This document shows positions 26,049 to 40,200 of a DNA stretch of 64,000 nucleotides, in pieces (position 1 is the stretch's first letter; every line of letters starts with the position of its first letter). The notes under the pieces were generated by a model. It made no database searches, had not been told where the DNA came from, and saw only the letters and a program-made list of their open reading frames with translations. A program made the translations under genes and the position numbers. The DNA lies in the NCBI GenBank assembly GCA_008360955.1, contig LUCM01005725.1, positions 140,451 to 204,450 of the forward strand, read 5' to 3'. This DNA comes from Fasciolopsis buskii. Its lineage: Eukaryota > Platyhelminthes > Trematoda > Plagiorchiida > Fasciolidae.

Positions 26049-29000
26049 ATCACCGTGTTTAAATTTTTAGAAAGTTTGTAAAATACTACGGCTCAATTGC
26101 TTGGAGTTACTAATAATTAACGGTCCAAAGAGAAATCTACATAGAAAAAATCCACTAGCAAATTTCAGACAACCCCTGGTGATTCTTAAGTTGGGGATAA
26201 AACCAGAAAAGAACCATTTGTTTGATGCAAAGTCAACAAAAGTCCTTTTTGCTAGCAAAGATAGGCCCACGACTTTTATTCAAACAGTTAGCGGCGAATT
26301 AGACCAGATCATAGTCAAGGATACATTGTGAAACAACCATAGAGTGGATGATTTTGTTGCATTAAATCAAAAAGAGCATGTTGACCCCTAGCTACTGTAG
26401 ATCGCGTAAGCAAGTTTGTAACGTGAAGTAACTTGATAAAAACATCAATAGTACTACGATTAATATAATGAAAAGAATATTTGTTGTTAGCCGGAATTAC
26501 TGAATTGGTAAAAAACATCCCTATAAGGTACAAATAATTTTCGCTTATAAGCAGCGATTCGGGCAATATTTTTGTATCCAGTGGTAATAATTATAATGAA
26601 AGTGACACAAATTAATGGCAAAGGTAGTCCAAAAATTGTTGAGTAGTATTGATAGTGTAGCTCTGTGATTTTGTAAAGGCTTTGAAAAAAGCGGAAATCT
26701 GGACAAACATTTTAGCACTGTCGTCGAAAGAAATGTCAAGAATGATTGATTTTCAACCGAACTATTGCAAAGGCGCTAATGTTGAAATTAATCATTCCGC
26801 ATTTTCGATTACATACCTGGTAGTTAGTTGTAGGTTTATTTCCATCTACCCACATTTGACATATTTGTTCCAATCGTAATTCACCTTGAACTGTCAGTAA
26901 CTCTTCAGGATATCAATATGTAGTCATTATGAAATGCTGAATCACCACTGCTTCCCTTGGTCACTGGAGTCGCTCGACAACCTGTCTCTTAAGGCCAGAA
27001 CAATGAAATAGATCGATGCAGTAAGTGCTATATTTTTTCCTGGAAATCATTGACGATGCAAGCAATTTGATATGGGTGATTACACTGTCCCTAACGATTC
27101 GGGTTATTTCCACGCAAGAGTGATAAGTTTATTGCACTCGATTCTCATATCAATAACTAAATTTTAATAGAAATAATTAAAGCAAATTTCAAAAGTCGTC
27201 ACTTCTACCACGAGCAGATGGCTTGCGTAGATGTGTATTGCACTTCTGATACAAATTCGCCTGATCCGCTTTGCCAAGAAACCAACTCAGTGGGCGTTCA
27301 AACGATCTACGTGAGGTCTACTGCACTGAATGCGCACTGGCGACGGACAAACCATCCAATCGCTTTGCGTATCGGTCTGCAAATGCATTACGGAATTAGA
27401 AGGCCGTGCATAGATGCGAAAGACGAATAGATGTATCATGGAGTATCAAAGTCTAGATCAACAAAATTAAAAAATTCGAATCAGTGCAAAGGTTTTTGTT
27501 AGCATTGTCAGAAATCATTGACAGTGCATAATTATCCAACCAGTACTGTGAGGTGCATCCAGGACAAACGACTGTAAGTCGAACTTCTTGGTCATTTGGG
27601 TACATTGGAAGATGCCTAGAGGGTTTTCAAACTTTGACACTTCATGAAAACACTCATATTGGTCACTGGATTTCACTAGCCACAATGTTTTTCACATCAG
27701 AATACTGGGTTTTCTTGAAACGCAGAAGACAGCTGAACTTCGGTACAATAGTTTCTTATTTGGGTGGCACGTGGGTCATTGATAGTGAATAACGCATTCT
27801 TCGAAAATTACAATAAATTCCTTACTGATAAAAAATACTTATTTCTATAAGACACGTCACGCGACATATCCTATTCGTACCAACGTGTACATCATGTGAA
27901 ACTGACTGATATCGTAAAAGATTATGCAGAATTAGTGCTAAAAACAGAAAATGATTTATGTTTACGAATGAATTCTAGAAGTAGACATTTTGCTTAACCA
28001 TCCCTCAGTCGAGTCAACCAATTTTTCGGAAGCTTTCAATGATCTTAGGAGAAAAAATGTTAGAATCCTAATCGTACCGTTGAATTCAGCGGTAACGACC
28101 AAAACTGTCTTATTCTAAAACCTCTACGGACCTTCAGCGTTCTTTGCTTGCACCATATTCGTATTTCCCGTATCTTAATTTGAGCATCAATGAAAATCCC
28201 ACCCCACTCCCCCAGCGTTATGCATCCAACTAAAGCAGGCTTCATTAATTTATCAGGCGATTAAAAGCTCATTAAAAGAAGTACGAAATGTCCATCCGTC
28301 AATTTTAAATATGACAGTCATTTAGTTTTAACTTGTTTTGCTTTATTCCTCGATGATCTAAGCCAAACTGTAATGGAAGCACACCTGAGTTTTGACAAAC
28401 TACCTTCCATAAGAATAATAGTGCCGCAAATTCCAAGCCTCTACCGAAGTGAAACAACAACGGTGCATTGCTTCCATCGAAAAATTCAAACTTGTTGATG
28501 ATTTCAGATACGGAAAGCTTTTATAAGTAAACAATGTTTTCACCGGTTTTTATTTGGACAACAGTATGGGATGGTTGTGTAGCTTGTACGTGTTAACTGA
28601 CATAAGTTTTCAAATAGATGAGAGGATAAATCGAAATGAATTTGAAACGGTACGCAGATCTGAATGCGCTATTTACTTTGGTAACTCCTATTTTACTCGG
28701 CACTTTGGAAATTCGAGCATATTGGACCGGTCACGTATGGATCACGATCAACTAAGTTTTGACTTTTGGCTGCTAAAGGCGCAATTCATCCGGTCCTGCT
28801 TCTCCTAGACAGATCCATCCCGAGAGTTATCGCAAACATCCAGCAAAATTAAGTCATTTGAGTCCAAGGTATCTTGAATATTCGTCGTCTATCCACAATC
28901 AAACTAACACCTGCCTCTGAGGCCGTTCAACAGCCATATCACAGAATGGAACATGATAATCGTGTTTTAGCGTCATCCAGCACAGGATGACCAAAGGCGT

Positions 29001-32000
29001 TTCGTCAATATTTCCCCATGTGAACCAGCTTGCCTAACAACAATAGCGCCTGATTCCTGCATGTCGTTACATGACCAGCATATTATCTGTCGATCACAAG
29101 ATCACGGTGTTTTAGTTTATAGCACCTTTTTCTCAACACCACATACTGCGCAAATAAAATGGTTTAAAAGACTATTTTTCCAGCATGATTTTAGATCAAC
29201 TACCAATATAGCAGCAATACAAGTAAATGATTTTTGCAACTTTGTCAAAAATATTTTAGTTTAGTTTTCCATACTACCCAACTAGAAATATTTTTTCTTC
29301 AGGTCTTCTTTAGACTGGATTGTACCTTCAAAAGGCCGCTTTATTCACTGGTCTTGTGCCACGGGGAGTGCGACTTGGTTCAGCTTTGGTTTCACAGTGG
29401 ACGCATGGTTCGTGTATGATTTCCGGATAGGATGAATTGTATGGAGCAGCTGAAGGTTTCTGTTTTTCCCGTCAACGCACCAACTTTCCTCCGATGTTCA
29501 TTCAACTTGACACAATTTAAAACTGGTATGATTGAGGTATAATCATTTTTTTCCGAGGGTTTTGGAAATGACTCAGTGTAAACCACGGAAATTTACTGAT
29601 TTGTTCCAAATTAATAAAATGTCATTCAGTTAGAAAAACAGGAATTTACCAAGCTTGCACTCCAACTAACGTTTTTCACCTCTGCAAAATGGGATGTGAA
29701 TGAACTAGAATGACCCGTATCGGGCTGAGCAACGTTTCATTCCAGAAATTAACTTTGAAGGAAAATTAACACGCTTTTTCTTTCATTAAATTCTGATTAT
29801 CTACTGGGTTTTTTATCCCGACCTTTTTATGGTTACGCAAATAAAACGCACGATAAAGAATTCAGCGCAGCATGCTTTCTTTAATTAGGTCTCTCTTTTG
29901 TGGAATATATCCCCATCGATGCTCACCGAGGAAAGTCGGCGACATGCAGACGTGAAAGTACGCATCCTTAACGAACGTCAAATTCAAGATGAAGGTCTTT
30001 TAGAGAACTGAAAATAAGACATTTGCTATAACAGATTCATCCCCTACCAAATAAATGGTTCCCACATTAATTTGATTTTTTTTAAATAAAACCCTTTCTA
30101 CGTAGATGACAATATCAACAGACTGGCTTGAAAGCCCTGCTAAGAATATAATGAAATCGAGAGTTAATGAAAATGCCAAAAGGGGTTTGTTCCCCATTAG
30201 TGCCGACATTTATGATTATCGATTCAGAGCTTGGATCCTACGAAACTGAAACACTGCATCACTTGTCCGTTAGATCTGTCAAAACCTTTAAGTATCGTTG
30301 GCTGCATCTACGAATTAATGACTGGCTGTTGTAGGTAAAGGTCGAGGAAAATATGTTTATTGTAATTGCTAACTCGAGAAATCCCAAGTGTGGATAACAA
30401 AGCCTCAAGCCACTACCTTTATGTGCAAGTACATATAGGAAGGTTTGCGTAATTGTATGACTGTTGCTAAAGCTAATCACGGCCGCTTCACATATGAAAT
30501 TGAATTTAGACATTTACGCCTCTTGAATGTTTATCGAAAAATCGCTGTACAAAAGGCATCATCTAAATGACAATCAGTCGCTTGTAAGCTCCCTGTCACA
30601 ATTCACCATTACTTGTGCTGTTTGTCACGATACTACCCATTTTTCGAAATTCTTTCCTATGTTCCGAACATTTTGTCCAATGCGTATTCATAGAACTCCC
30701 TATGTTTGTACGACTGAAATGCAGCGCTCCCCCGTTGCGCTGACTGAGTCTAACATCATTTCAGAAGCAAAATCCAGTTTGGGATTTATAAAACGTTATT
30801 TCATGATCCCACATAGTGGGGGGTATGTGCGAATCCAGAAGGCTTAAAACTGCTATCGAAGATAGGAAAATGTGGCTATCATTCAAGTTATTTGCCATTG
30901 TAAGATTTGTTGACATTCAAACCAGGAATCACATGACATACTCTACCATATGGCAGCAAAGACCCTGTAGGAATTGCATCCAGCAAACAACGGGAATGAC
31001 CTTCAGATGTTCGCGGCAATGTTGTTAATGGAATCACTGGTAAGACGAGAAAATCAAGAGGAAGAAAACTTCCCCGGTTCGGTACATTTACCCAACGCGG
31101 AGCATTTGGGTGATGCCCAAATTCAGCTGAATATGGACCGACTCTCTTTAACAAACATTTTCCTGCACAGAATCGCAAACAGCAATTTGTAGTCATAACG
31201 ACAAAAGTGAGAAAACCTTTCCCAAGTATAATTAGCATAAATCACTCAAATTTAAGGCTTCTACAAGGAAACTCGCGGCTCTTGATAAACCCAATTTAGA
31301 AAAGTGTTAGGTAATTTTATGCAAGGCGCTTTTGATTTCCTCCGTCAAAACTGTAGTACCCGCTGAAATCAGGTTACCCTTAGGACCCTTAACCCGTACG
31401 ACAAATGACCCACTAGTGTTTTAGGTTTTGACTGATGACTGGCCCATCTCCGCGACACGAATATATTACTAGTGAGATGGTCGAACAAATTAGTAACAAT
31501 CACAAAATCAAATTTCAACAATTTCAATCACTGTTGAAATAGAGGTTTCATATCAGAATTTGGAGCACTGACAGCCCTAATCTTTAATGCGGCGTGGTTA
31601 ATCCACACATTCCGATGATCACCGTTCTATTATTTGTCGTGGCCGCTTCAGCAATTATCAGATCACTTCAACGCCGTATTACTTTCGACGAAGCGAATTG
31701 CCATTCAATACCAGTTTGCTACACTTACAGAAGAATAAAACTAGGCCACAGAAATATTGCCCATCTAGGACAGGACTGATCTAGGGCTCGGCCAGAAGAA
31801 GTAACCTTTTGAGGAAGTCCAAAATCAATTCCATGTACACAGGAAGTCAATCCCATATTCGAATGAATTCCTCTGGACTCATTTATTTGCTCGGATACAA
31901 CCAGAGGAGTCGTTATGGACATGCTTAAGGGTTGAACCAATTTGGGAACCGTGATAAGTTTTGTCCGTCAGATTTCCATCGGCTGAGCAAGATCGACCTT

Positions 32001-33735
32001 TACAATCAGAAAAGGTACTGGCTTGCATAGTCTGATGATAACTGATTTTATCATCCAATCTCGTCTATAATTATGGGCAGCATCCTGGCGGAGTATATTT
32101 GTGACTGGACTTTGGGATGGAACAAACCGGCAAACGCAGAACTAAGGCGTAAAAGTAACGAGGGAAACCATTTTCGAATTCTACCTTTTTGTTGAACCAA
32201 GATGTCAACTAAACAGCCAGATGATCATCGCTATCATCGGTTTCGAAGCCCAGTCTGCTAGTCAGATCTGCTTAAGCTGATTTACTCCTTTCGATGTTTC
32301 ATGTTCAGTCTGTCAGTTTTCGGAAGTGAATAGCGCTTCAAATTGTTTGAAATATAAAATAACCGCCTGAACTCGAAAAACACAACATTTATTAGCTAAG
32401 TGCAACCTGTTTTAAGACAAGTTTAGGACTGTAATCCTATCTTTACAAGAACGTTCAACATGTTCAAGATGCTGGCAGCCCATAGGCATTTTCGATAAAG
32501 TTGTGTTTTCGTTACTTGTTGCAATCCGAACTACCTTCGACTGTATTATATGATGGCGTTTTCATATGGTTTTTTTCTGCTAACCGAGGCATAATTCGGC
32601 CTTCTAAGAAGGGCAGAAAATGCAGTAACATGCTCATTCGCAAACCACCTACCTGGTATTGTGAGATGTACTTTCGGATAGAAGCTCAAGTTCCGTAAAC
32701 GTTCTAATCGTCAATAGTCAAGCTGATCAGACGTCTCTTGTTTATCCAAAAGGTTAGAGGTCCGAAAAGCAGAATCGTCGGTCATACAGGAAAATTCTCT
32801 TTCACCGGGCTTGCTACCACTTTTGTCCAACTAAGAATTTGCCACATTAAGTTATAAGTTTATGGTTGGTGCTGATCTTACTCCCACAAACCGTACCCTA
32901 ACAGTCTCGAGCCATGCAATCGTGTTTGTACCATGTGATCAAAATGTTCTAAAACTGTTTTGCGACTTATCAAAAAATGAAGCAATTTGTGCTCGGATAA
33001 GATGACATATAGAGTTATCCTTTGTAAAATTCGTTTTTGGTCAAAGTGCGCAGATAACGGTAGTGACGACAACCAAATTTAGTTTTAGTTTAGGAATGCC
33101 ATGAAGACGCTCTTTCTTCCAGTTGAATTGGTGTCGATGATCCAGCCGTGAAATTATTTTATATCACATTCTTTCGTCTTTTTGCTTTCAACAAAAGATG
33201 TAATTCGACTACTCAAATTCCCATTGTTTGAATTCAAAGATCATGACGCGTAGGTGAGAAGAGGCGGGTTTGATGGAACATTGCTCCTAGAATTGCAAGG
33301 CTGTGCAGCATCCTAAGATTTAGTAACATATCAGTTGAAGTCCATCCACTGCCCAACGGGTCTTCAAATCCAACTTGTTCGTTTTGTATCTCTCCAAAAA
33401 TGCGTGGCTATAAACACTTAGAATGTCGGGCTCAATGTCTCGAGTAAATAGGTCGTCATTTAATTCATTCAACCCACGAAGTTTACTCTGCACGTTTCGT
33501 TTTATTTGCCACAGATTATTTTGTATTTTCACGCATACCCCTGGGCGGTATCAGCTAACAATGCCATTTCTATGCTTTTCTTTAGGTCACAAAATCCTCA
33601 TTGCCATTCCTGAAACGGCAAAAAACACCACTTGGGTGATGCAAGTACTGATCTATTTAGATCGATCCCCAGAGAATGTATATGGTTGCTATCAACCATT
33701 GATATGAAGTACTTTTACAACATTGTTGTTCATGT
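26049..33735. other. No gene recognised; possible spacer or intron
   Basis: Nearly 8 kb of AT-rich sequence with frames of up to 116 codons on both strands (for example 30888-31238 on -, 30527-30847 on +), all overlapped by open frames on the other strand and without paired splice sites. At 31610 a short frame starts MITVLLFVVAASAIIRSL, resembling a type II membrane anchor, but it runs to a stop without a donor. At 33587 an acceptor (CTTTTCTTTAG) precedes a 40-codon frame that might be an exon of the gene ending at 34035; its 3' boundary is unclear. Confidence 0.35.
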
Positions 33736-34035
33736 TTGGTTTTTCTGAATCAAATCGAACAAGCAAACGAAAGCCACAGCATAGCGCGGTATTTATACGA
33801 ATTATTTCGTTCTTCTGATTGGTCAGAATTTTCCAAATGGAAACGTGCCTATCAGCGATTTCCCCATTATTGCCCGCATTGGGACACCGATTCGAAACAG
33901 TCACTTCGCACGCACGAGTACATTATCGAGTTCGATGACCACAGATGCATTTTGTTGTGTCAAAGCCATTTCATGCTAGGAAATTTCTATCGTCCCAACA
34001 TGAAACTGATGATGCATCTGATTGAAAGTATCTAA
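33736..34035 (+). CDS. Candidate 3'-terminal exon of an unknown + strand gene
   Basis: An open frame of about 99 codons ends in TAA. The first codon shown is only where the frame begins to look coding; it is open a little further upstream, after a TGA near 33700, so the true exon start is not fixed. The peptide is rich in aromatic residues and histidine, with words such as IARYLYELFRSSDWSEF, YQRFPHYCPHWDTD and MLGNFYRPNMKLMMHL, and looks like a folded globular protein rather than a random frame. I recognise no family. The stop codon overlaps an AATAAA hexamer. The - strand frame beneath it (33692-33904) is less protein-like. If real, this gene ends 47 bases before the receptor start codon. 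Confidence 0.4.
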   Translation: MVFLNQIEQANESHSIARYLYELFRSSDWSEFSKWKRAYQRFPHYCPHWDTDSKQSLRTHEYIIEFDDHRCILLCQSHFMLGNFYRPNMKLMMHLIESI

Positions 34036-34040
34036 ATAAA
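34035..34040 (+). terminator. Polyadenylation signal overlapping a stop codon
   Basis: The last base of the TAA stop codon of the preceding frame is the first A of a perfect AATAAA. A 3' UTR this short would be unusual but is possible in compact gene pairs. Confidence 0.35.
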
Positions 34041-34082
34041 ACACACTAAGAGAGGAAGAAAGCCGCTGAAAACTGACATGCC

Positions 34083-34259
34083 ATGATATTTTCTGTCAAC
34101 TCCGCGGCCGGTTTTAACGATACGGGGGTTTCAGAACCCGTGTCACAGTATGCCAGCACTACCATGCCTGTTGTGCTCAGTTCACTTTCATCATTGCGTG
34201 GTCCTTCACGTGTAGCCGGCTTCGGCAACGGCACAGCACCGGTGCCAAAATCTTTAGAG
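34083..34259 (+). CDS. Receptor exon 1: extracellular N-terminus (proposed)
   Basis: An ATG opens 59 codons ending at a consensus donor (GAG then GTAAGC), phase 0, which fits the phase-0 acceptor of exon 2. The peptide is Ser/Thr/Val-rich with two N-glycosylation sequons (NDT, NGT) and no signal peptide, as is usual for this receptor group. Joined to exon 2 it gives SLE-RDRIGLI, close to the charged R-D/N-E run that precedes TM1 in vasopressin receptors. A second ATG five bases upstream makes a two-codon upstream frame (ATG CCA TGA) that overlaps the start. The intron to exon 2 is 7.3 kb, so other first exons are possible, notably the one at 39486. Confidence 0.6.
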
Positions 34260-37200
34260 GTAAGCACGATCTCGGTGCACTTTTCAGTTTACATATCTTT
34301 TCCCAACGATTCTTAATGCATTTTAACCTAGATGGTGAATTCGCTCTGTAAGATGTTGTCATTACATCTCATAGGCTGTCCACAACGGTTTTCGTATTAC
34401 GTATATTTACAGTTTATCAAACATCAGATCTCCTTGTAAATCCTGTTTTGAAAAAGGTCAATTAAGATAGCAAGTTGTCTGTCAGTTAAAATCCCTACAT
34501 CCAACTACCTAAAACTCACCTAAAAAGCTGCTTACATAAAAAATCACATGGTATATCGTGTTTTCGGTACTCCAAGAGTTTTGCCCAATTCAGATTCGTT
34601 TGGCTCAATTTTTGTTCTATCCGGGGAGCTATTTATGAGTTTGTACTTACAAAGGATGAAACAGTGATGTTTAGTTGATCAAGAATCCTCTCAGTGTGTC
34701 CGAATCTAACAAACCATCTGGTTCCTGGATTTGGCTGTTTGTTCAATGGGGAATGAGTATCTAGAAGTAAAGATGAATATTCGGGGCAATTTACCCCATG
34801 ATTTTGTTCTATTCATAAAAACAGCTTGTATGAAAAATTGTCCTAATGACGTTTTTACCAACCGGTAGCATCTGCATGCTGCGGATCTTTTATTTCATGT
34901 CTCATTTCTATAAATTGCCACAATGTAACCATTTAAGTCTACAACATCGACACAATGGAAGAATTGTTACTTCACAACAGGCTGTGCGTTTTGCACACAT
35001 CAGTACCGTTTAATAATAATAACCAAGTTGTTTCTTGGCAGAATAAATGTTATTTAAGTGTTATTCTTTAATTCTCAATGAGGAAACTCGAGTAGAACTT
35101 AATCGTCCAATTTGTCCTCCCAACCTCATCCTAATGGTCAGTCACCAAAACGTTCCAATTTACTAGCCTACCAATGTGGACAAAAAAGTCGAGGTTTCTA
35201 GACTGTTGTCGAGTAAAATGGGTGAGGTTGAGATATTCGGTCTACTTCAAGAACCTGAACTATGGAAATTACCCGCGTGAGATAATCTCAATATGCCAAT
35301 AAACATTTAGTTACAGACTGAGTTTCCTCCCACTTACTGTCTGTTTAAACCAACAAACTTGCACCTCATGTTCCCTGGGAAACGAAAGCAAATGATTTTG
35401 TTCACCTCGCGGGCTTGAAGTATCAGATATTCCGTTTTTTTTTGCGGTGGAAAATCACTTCACAAGTTTCATGATCCGCAAATGAGATGAAAAAGTCTTT
35501 GCTGTTAGTAAATTTTCCAAAATGAGATTGCCAAAATGTGCCCTGCGTTAATGAAATAAATCATAGTTCATATTTTCAATGTTATTCTACGTAACGAAGT
35601 CAGAATTGCACTTCACCTGTGGTTTTTAATGCACACTTTACTCAACATTGGTTATTTTTCTACGTTAAAACATATTTACTTCCTCTTTGGGTTTGACCGT
35701 TTGTCGCAAGTTGGATGACTTTATTCAACGCGTAACGAGATTTTGGTAAAGAGATTAAATGCACTATACCAGTAGCGTCTTGCTGTAAGCGTTGTTCTTG
35801 CATCAGACTGTTTTTTATCTCCGGTTCGAGCCCATCTACCTCTTGTTGACGATTGTACATTGTCTTTCGCTGGCTGATTTATTTGTTTGTGCGAACACCT
35901 TTTGAGGACCTATTTTGAACTTATCTTCCCCGGCATCGAATGAAATTGTGCACGAAAAAATGTTTGGAATAAACACACCACGACAAACGTAAAGCAGCCA
36001 CGCATTCCGTTGTTCAAGTAGTCACGTGTGGTGCTAAAAACTAGCATTTGGCTGCCTTTTGAAACGGATAAGTCAGAGAAATTGAGCTATGACAAATGAT
36101 TGTTGTCTATAGAACGTGCGACAGAAACAAGCAGTTCGGACCTGGACGCCAATTCTACAGTGCGGATGACAAATTGACAAGTAGAATAGTTCTTTAGGCT
36201 CTCTATGCCTCTCAGAGAGGAGTTCGTTCTTATCGGAGAATCGTTTATTTGGTGTGGTTCTGCTGCCCGCAGAATCCAGTGGGCTGTGTTTCATGTCGTA
36301 CATCGTGTCGCCAAGTCATGTTGGACGAATTGTTAATAGTAACCTTGGGCAGCAAAATAATCATCCGTCCCGAGTTCGCGTCCGAGTTCCAGCGCGATAG
36401 ACATCCACTGTTGATGATTCTTAACATGGAGGAAACGGCTGTACCATGCTTTCGTGAATTTCAGTGACAGACTGCTTGTTGATACCGGTAGTGCTCACCA
36501 TAATTTCCAGGGTATGGTTGCCGAACGCAAAGAAGGATGACCGATACATGGCAAAATGAATGCCTAATGCTCGTGGATTTATTGATTTTCTAATGGATTC
36601 CTATATGCCGTTCTATTTTTGTTCACTTCTCGAGATGAACAAATGACCGACATATGCATAATTGTTGTGATTAGCATTTGGAATGGGAGTGAAATTTACC
36701 CGGAAACACAAGATCAATTTTGCAGCTGTTTATACTAATCGGGAATCAGTAATAGGTACTCTCTTGTCCAGCGTCCATACAGTCTTGCACTACAAATTTA
36801 TATGCCTCACTAAAATTTAACTTTGACTGTCAGGCAGGGGCCTGCACACACGTAGGAATAAATGGATTCAGAAGAACATCAAGTGTAGACTGTCACGTTT
36901 CTAGTGATTTATAATCGTATCATTCTATCCAATTTAATCTGACTAATATCAAATGAGATCAGGAAAAAGTGGGATTAAGTGAAGGGGTTGAGTCAAAAAT
37001 GGGCGAGGAAAATCGTTGCACATATGTGATCCAGATCCAACTCTGGACCCGCAAAGGCATGTCTGTCCCTATTCCAGTTGTTGACAATTGCATCTAATGT
37101 AATGTAATATCATGAGCATCAATCACTGAAAACAGTTTCATTGGCCATTCGGTGCTCATCTCAATGTATGCATGAATGTTCGAACGCATAAAGTGAGGCG

Positions 37201-40200
37201 GAAAAAAAAAGGAATAGCTGACTTACAGCGTTAAGAGTCCGAAACACCTATGACAATGAGAAATACTTTACCATCTCATTGATTAGTTTTGGAACAAGGG
37301 TATTATCCGCTGATCCTCCACTATACGGGAAATACGTGTTCGTTGGATAGCGCAAGGCTGAATAAAACCTAGAAATCAATTGAAATCCTTGGTTTTCTCC
37401 GGGAATAAAACGTAAATATACAGAAACATAGGAACCCAAGATGCAACTGTACTGTTTGCATAGGTGCGTTCTTGAACACTTTGTTGTTTCAGATCATAAG
37501 GCTGCAGTTGCCGTTTCATTAGTTGCTGATATATTTAAGCTTTGATGGCATTATTTGAAACCGTATGTACGAGCACTTTTCCGACCGGAAGTTTGATTCC
37601 GAGCGAAAATATTCCATGTATGGTACCAGTGCTCATTGCTGGAAAATCATGAAAAAACAGGTTGTTTTATCCTTATTAGGAGTCATCGCCAACGAATCTC
37701 CACCGCACCTCAATAGAGAGAAGACCCAGAGCGAACTGTTAGGAGTCAATCGGCTTAGTCAACACGGCAACCGAGCAGAATTTTGATGATTTACTGAACT
37801 GCGACATAATTTCGCGCTGCATTCAGTCAATCCGTAGACCTATCCACTAAGCAGTCACATGTTGTTTAAAATCTTCGCTGTAATTACACGGCGCAAAAAA
37901 GCTACATAGCATCCGGGTCAATAATTCTGCACCTCCTTCAAACCAGTAACGAATAGACATCATTTCAATCGGTGAAGGTGGGTAAACTGTTTGCAACTTG
38001 CTGGCTGAGGTTACTGGCTGACGGTTAGGTCGCTTTTGAGTCCCATTAACGCTGAAACAGCTGCAACAGTATTTTGTTGTTTCCTGCTCTTTAGTTCATT
38101 AATGAAAAGCATAGAGAAAGTTTTCATAATGCATCCAGTATCCTAGTACTCAGGTGGTACATTATTGTTTTGGATTCCCGGAATACATAACTGACGATCT
38201 TTCTGAATTGAGTAGCTCTGTGATCTGCGACACTCGGAACTGTTAATTCGAATTTTCCGGAAATTTGGTTGATTCTATATATTCAATTTGTCCACCTTTT
38301 TGGGGTTTAGCACTTGTAATCCAGTGAATACGGTATGAGCCTTCATGTATTAGTCGTTTATGAAAGTCTGTGAACACATTCACCGACTGCTTTGCAGGCT
38401 GACTGTTCAAAAGTTCGACTAGATGCCCCAGCACTAGCCATAACTATCCAGAGGTTAGACAGCACACCGAACGTCTTTAATTCACCAACCAAGTCCAACT
38501 ACTAGTTTTTATTCCTTCACTGACGTGCCCGGATATGACGGGGCAAGGACTAGCGAATTCTCGGTTATGGTATCGATAGAGATTACAGTATTAGCCGTTA
38601 CTATAATCCGCAATTTGGCACTACCCAAATGAGCGTTCAAGGAATATTATGGAATATGTGGATTTCTCTTAAATTGTCTATTAGAATGGTTGACACAGAA
38701 GAAAATGAAATTATATCCGTTTCAAAGTATCTGAAATTGTTAAAAGGAGCATATGAAGACAAGTTACGCACATGCTTGATCGCTAGGCCTGGCATTACGA
38801 TCATAAACGAATCGTAAACAGTTGAAGCCATATCGTAAGATTTTGTGTCAATTTGGCTGTTGATAGAATGTTTTCGATCTGCAAGTCATACACAAATGTC
38901 TGAACACCGCAAACGCATGTTGCCCTCATTTGGGGGTGCACAAAACTCAGGAATCAGGACGGCATTGAATTCCGCGCAATATTTCTAAAGAACCCGGAAC
39001 TTCAAAGTGATTAGTATAGCTTAATGCTAAGGTTAATAGTGACCATTTTATCCGCGAACCCTAAGGTTTACCAGTTATTGCGAAGTTCACTGCACAGGCA
39101 TTGTCTCACAAAATGAGCCGGCGATAAGCAATATAACTGACCCCAATTATCAAGCGATCTCAGCAGGAATTTCATTACTGTAATTCGGCACATGCTTTGA
39201 TGGCGAAAGCAGTAATGCAATTGTGATTCCTTTCGAATATATGTCACAAGATCCACTGATTTATTTGTTTTAGTACTACCATGCTTTGTTTTTCATGGAC
39301 AAGATAGCAATTAGACATGCTACTATATATACATATATAAAGCAGTCGTCCAATTAATGGTTTACTTCAGAGTTTAGGACACGTGACATTAATAATATAC
39401 ATCTTTACTTCTTGTCATTTAGACCAAATCCGAAATCAAATATCGACCACCTTTTCGCATAAAACCAACCACCACACATTTCAAGATGTCGACCCAAGGG
39501 GAGAAAAAACATCATATCGAAATCCTATCTGATGTGCCAACAACTGTACGTAACTGAATGCGGACTTGTAATTGCCCAAAAATCTTGGCACACATTCAAC
39601 CAGGCACATGGGTTGAATGCATACTACAAGCCTTACGGTCATAAAAATTTCATCAGTTCATAAATTTAACATGGTAACAAAAGTGAGGAGTGCACTATTC
39701 AAATACTTATTAAATTTTTTACAAGAGTTCCGCTTTTCATCTAATAGCTTTTAGTCATGGTCATTATTATTGTGTAACGACACGATTTTGGCTCGTTAAT
39801 AGACTTTTAAGTTTTAATATGACACGTTCACAAAGAATTACGAGATTTGACCGAATCTCAAGGGCCACTGTCAAAAAGCTATACCAGAATTGCTAATCTA
39901 GGGAGAACGCGATCTAGTTTTGGCAGATTTATTCGTTTGACAATTGTCCACTTCTCTAATTTTTGGGGCTCATATGAATAGTCACGACAACCCCAATGTG
40001 GCCTTGACGCTTCGCTGGCTATGCCGAAATGGCGCCAAAATGTGAGTGACGCCAATTCGCTTGGTCAAACCCTTCGGGAACGAAGACGTTTTACGTGTGA
40101 CGTGAATCCGTTGTTCAGGTTCTCTTAAAAGCCAACCGTAAAATTACAACTGACTAGTTTGCCACCTGCAAACGGTCTGCTTCATACATTTGGATAAGGT

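Noticed and set aside
27544..27573. Possible 30-base micro-exon between CCAACCAG and GTAAGT
   Set aside because: Good-looking ends, but no flanking exons on the + strand to join; a chance pairing of splice words cannot be told apart.
33320..33532. 70-codon - strand frame with a protein-like look
   Set aside because: No family, a terminal stop without a nearby polyadenylation signal, and overlap with other open frames; kept out as likely chance.
38558..38622. A + frame reading SIEITVLAVTIIRNLAL, like TM1 of a vasopressin receptor, inside intron 1
   Set aside because: No splice sites bound it, the frame stops right after, the GN pair is RN, and it has no nucleotide likeness to the true TM1 exon at 41532. 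Probably coincidence.
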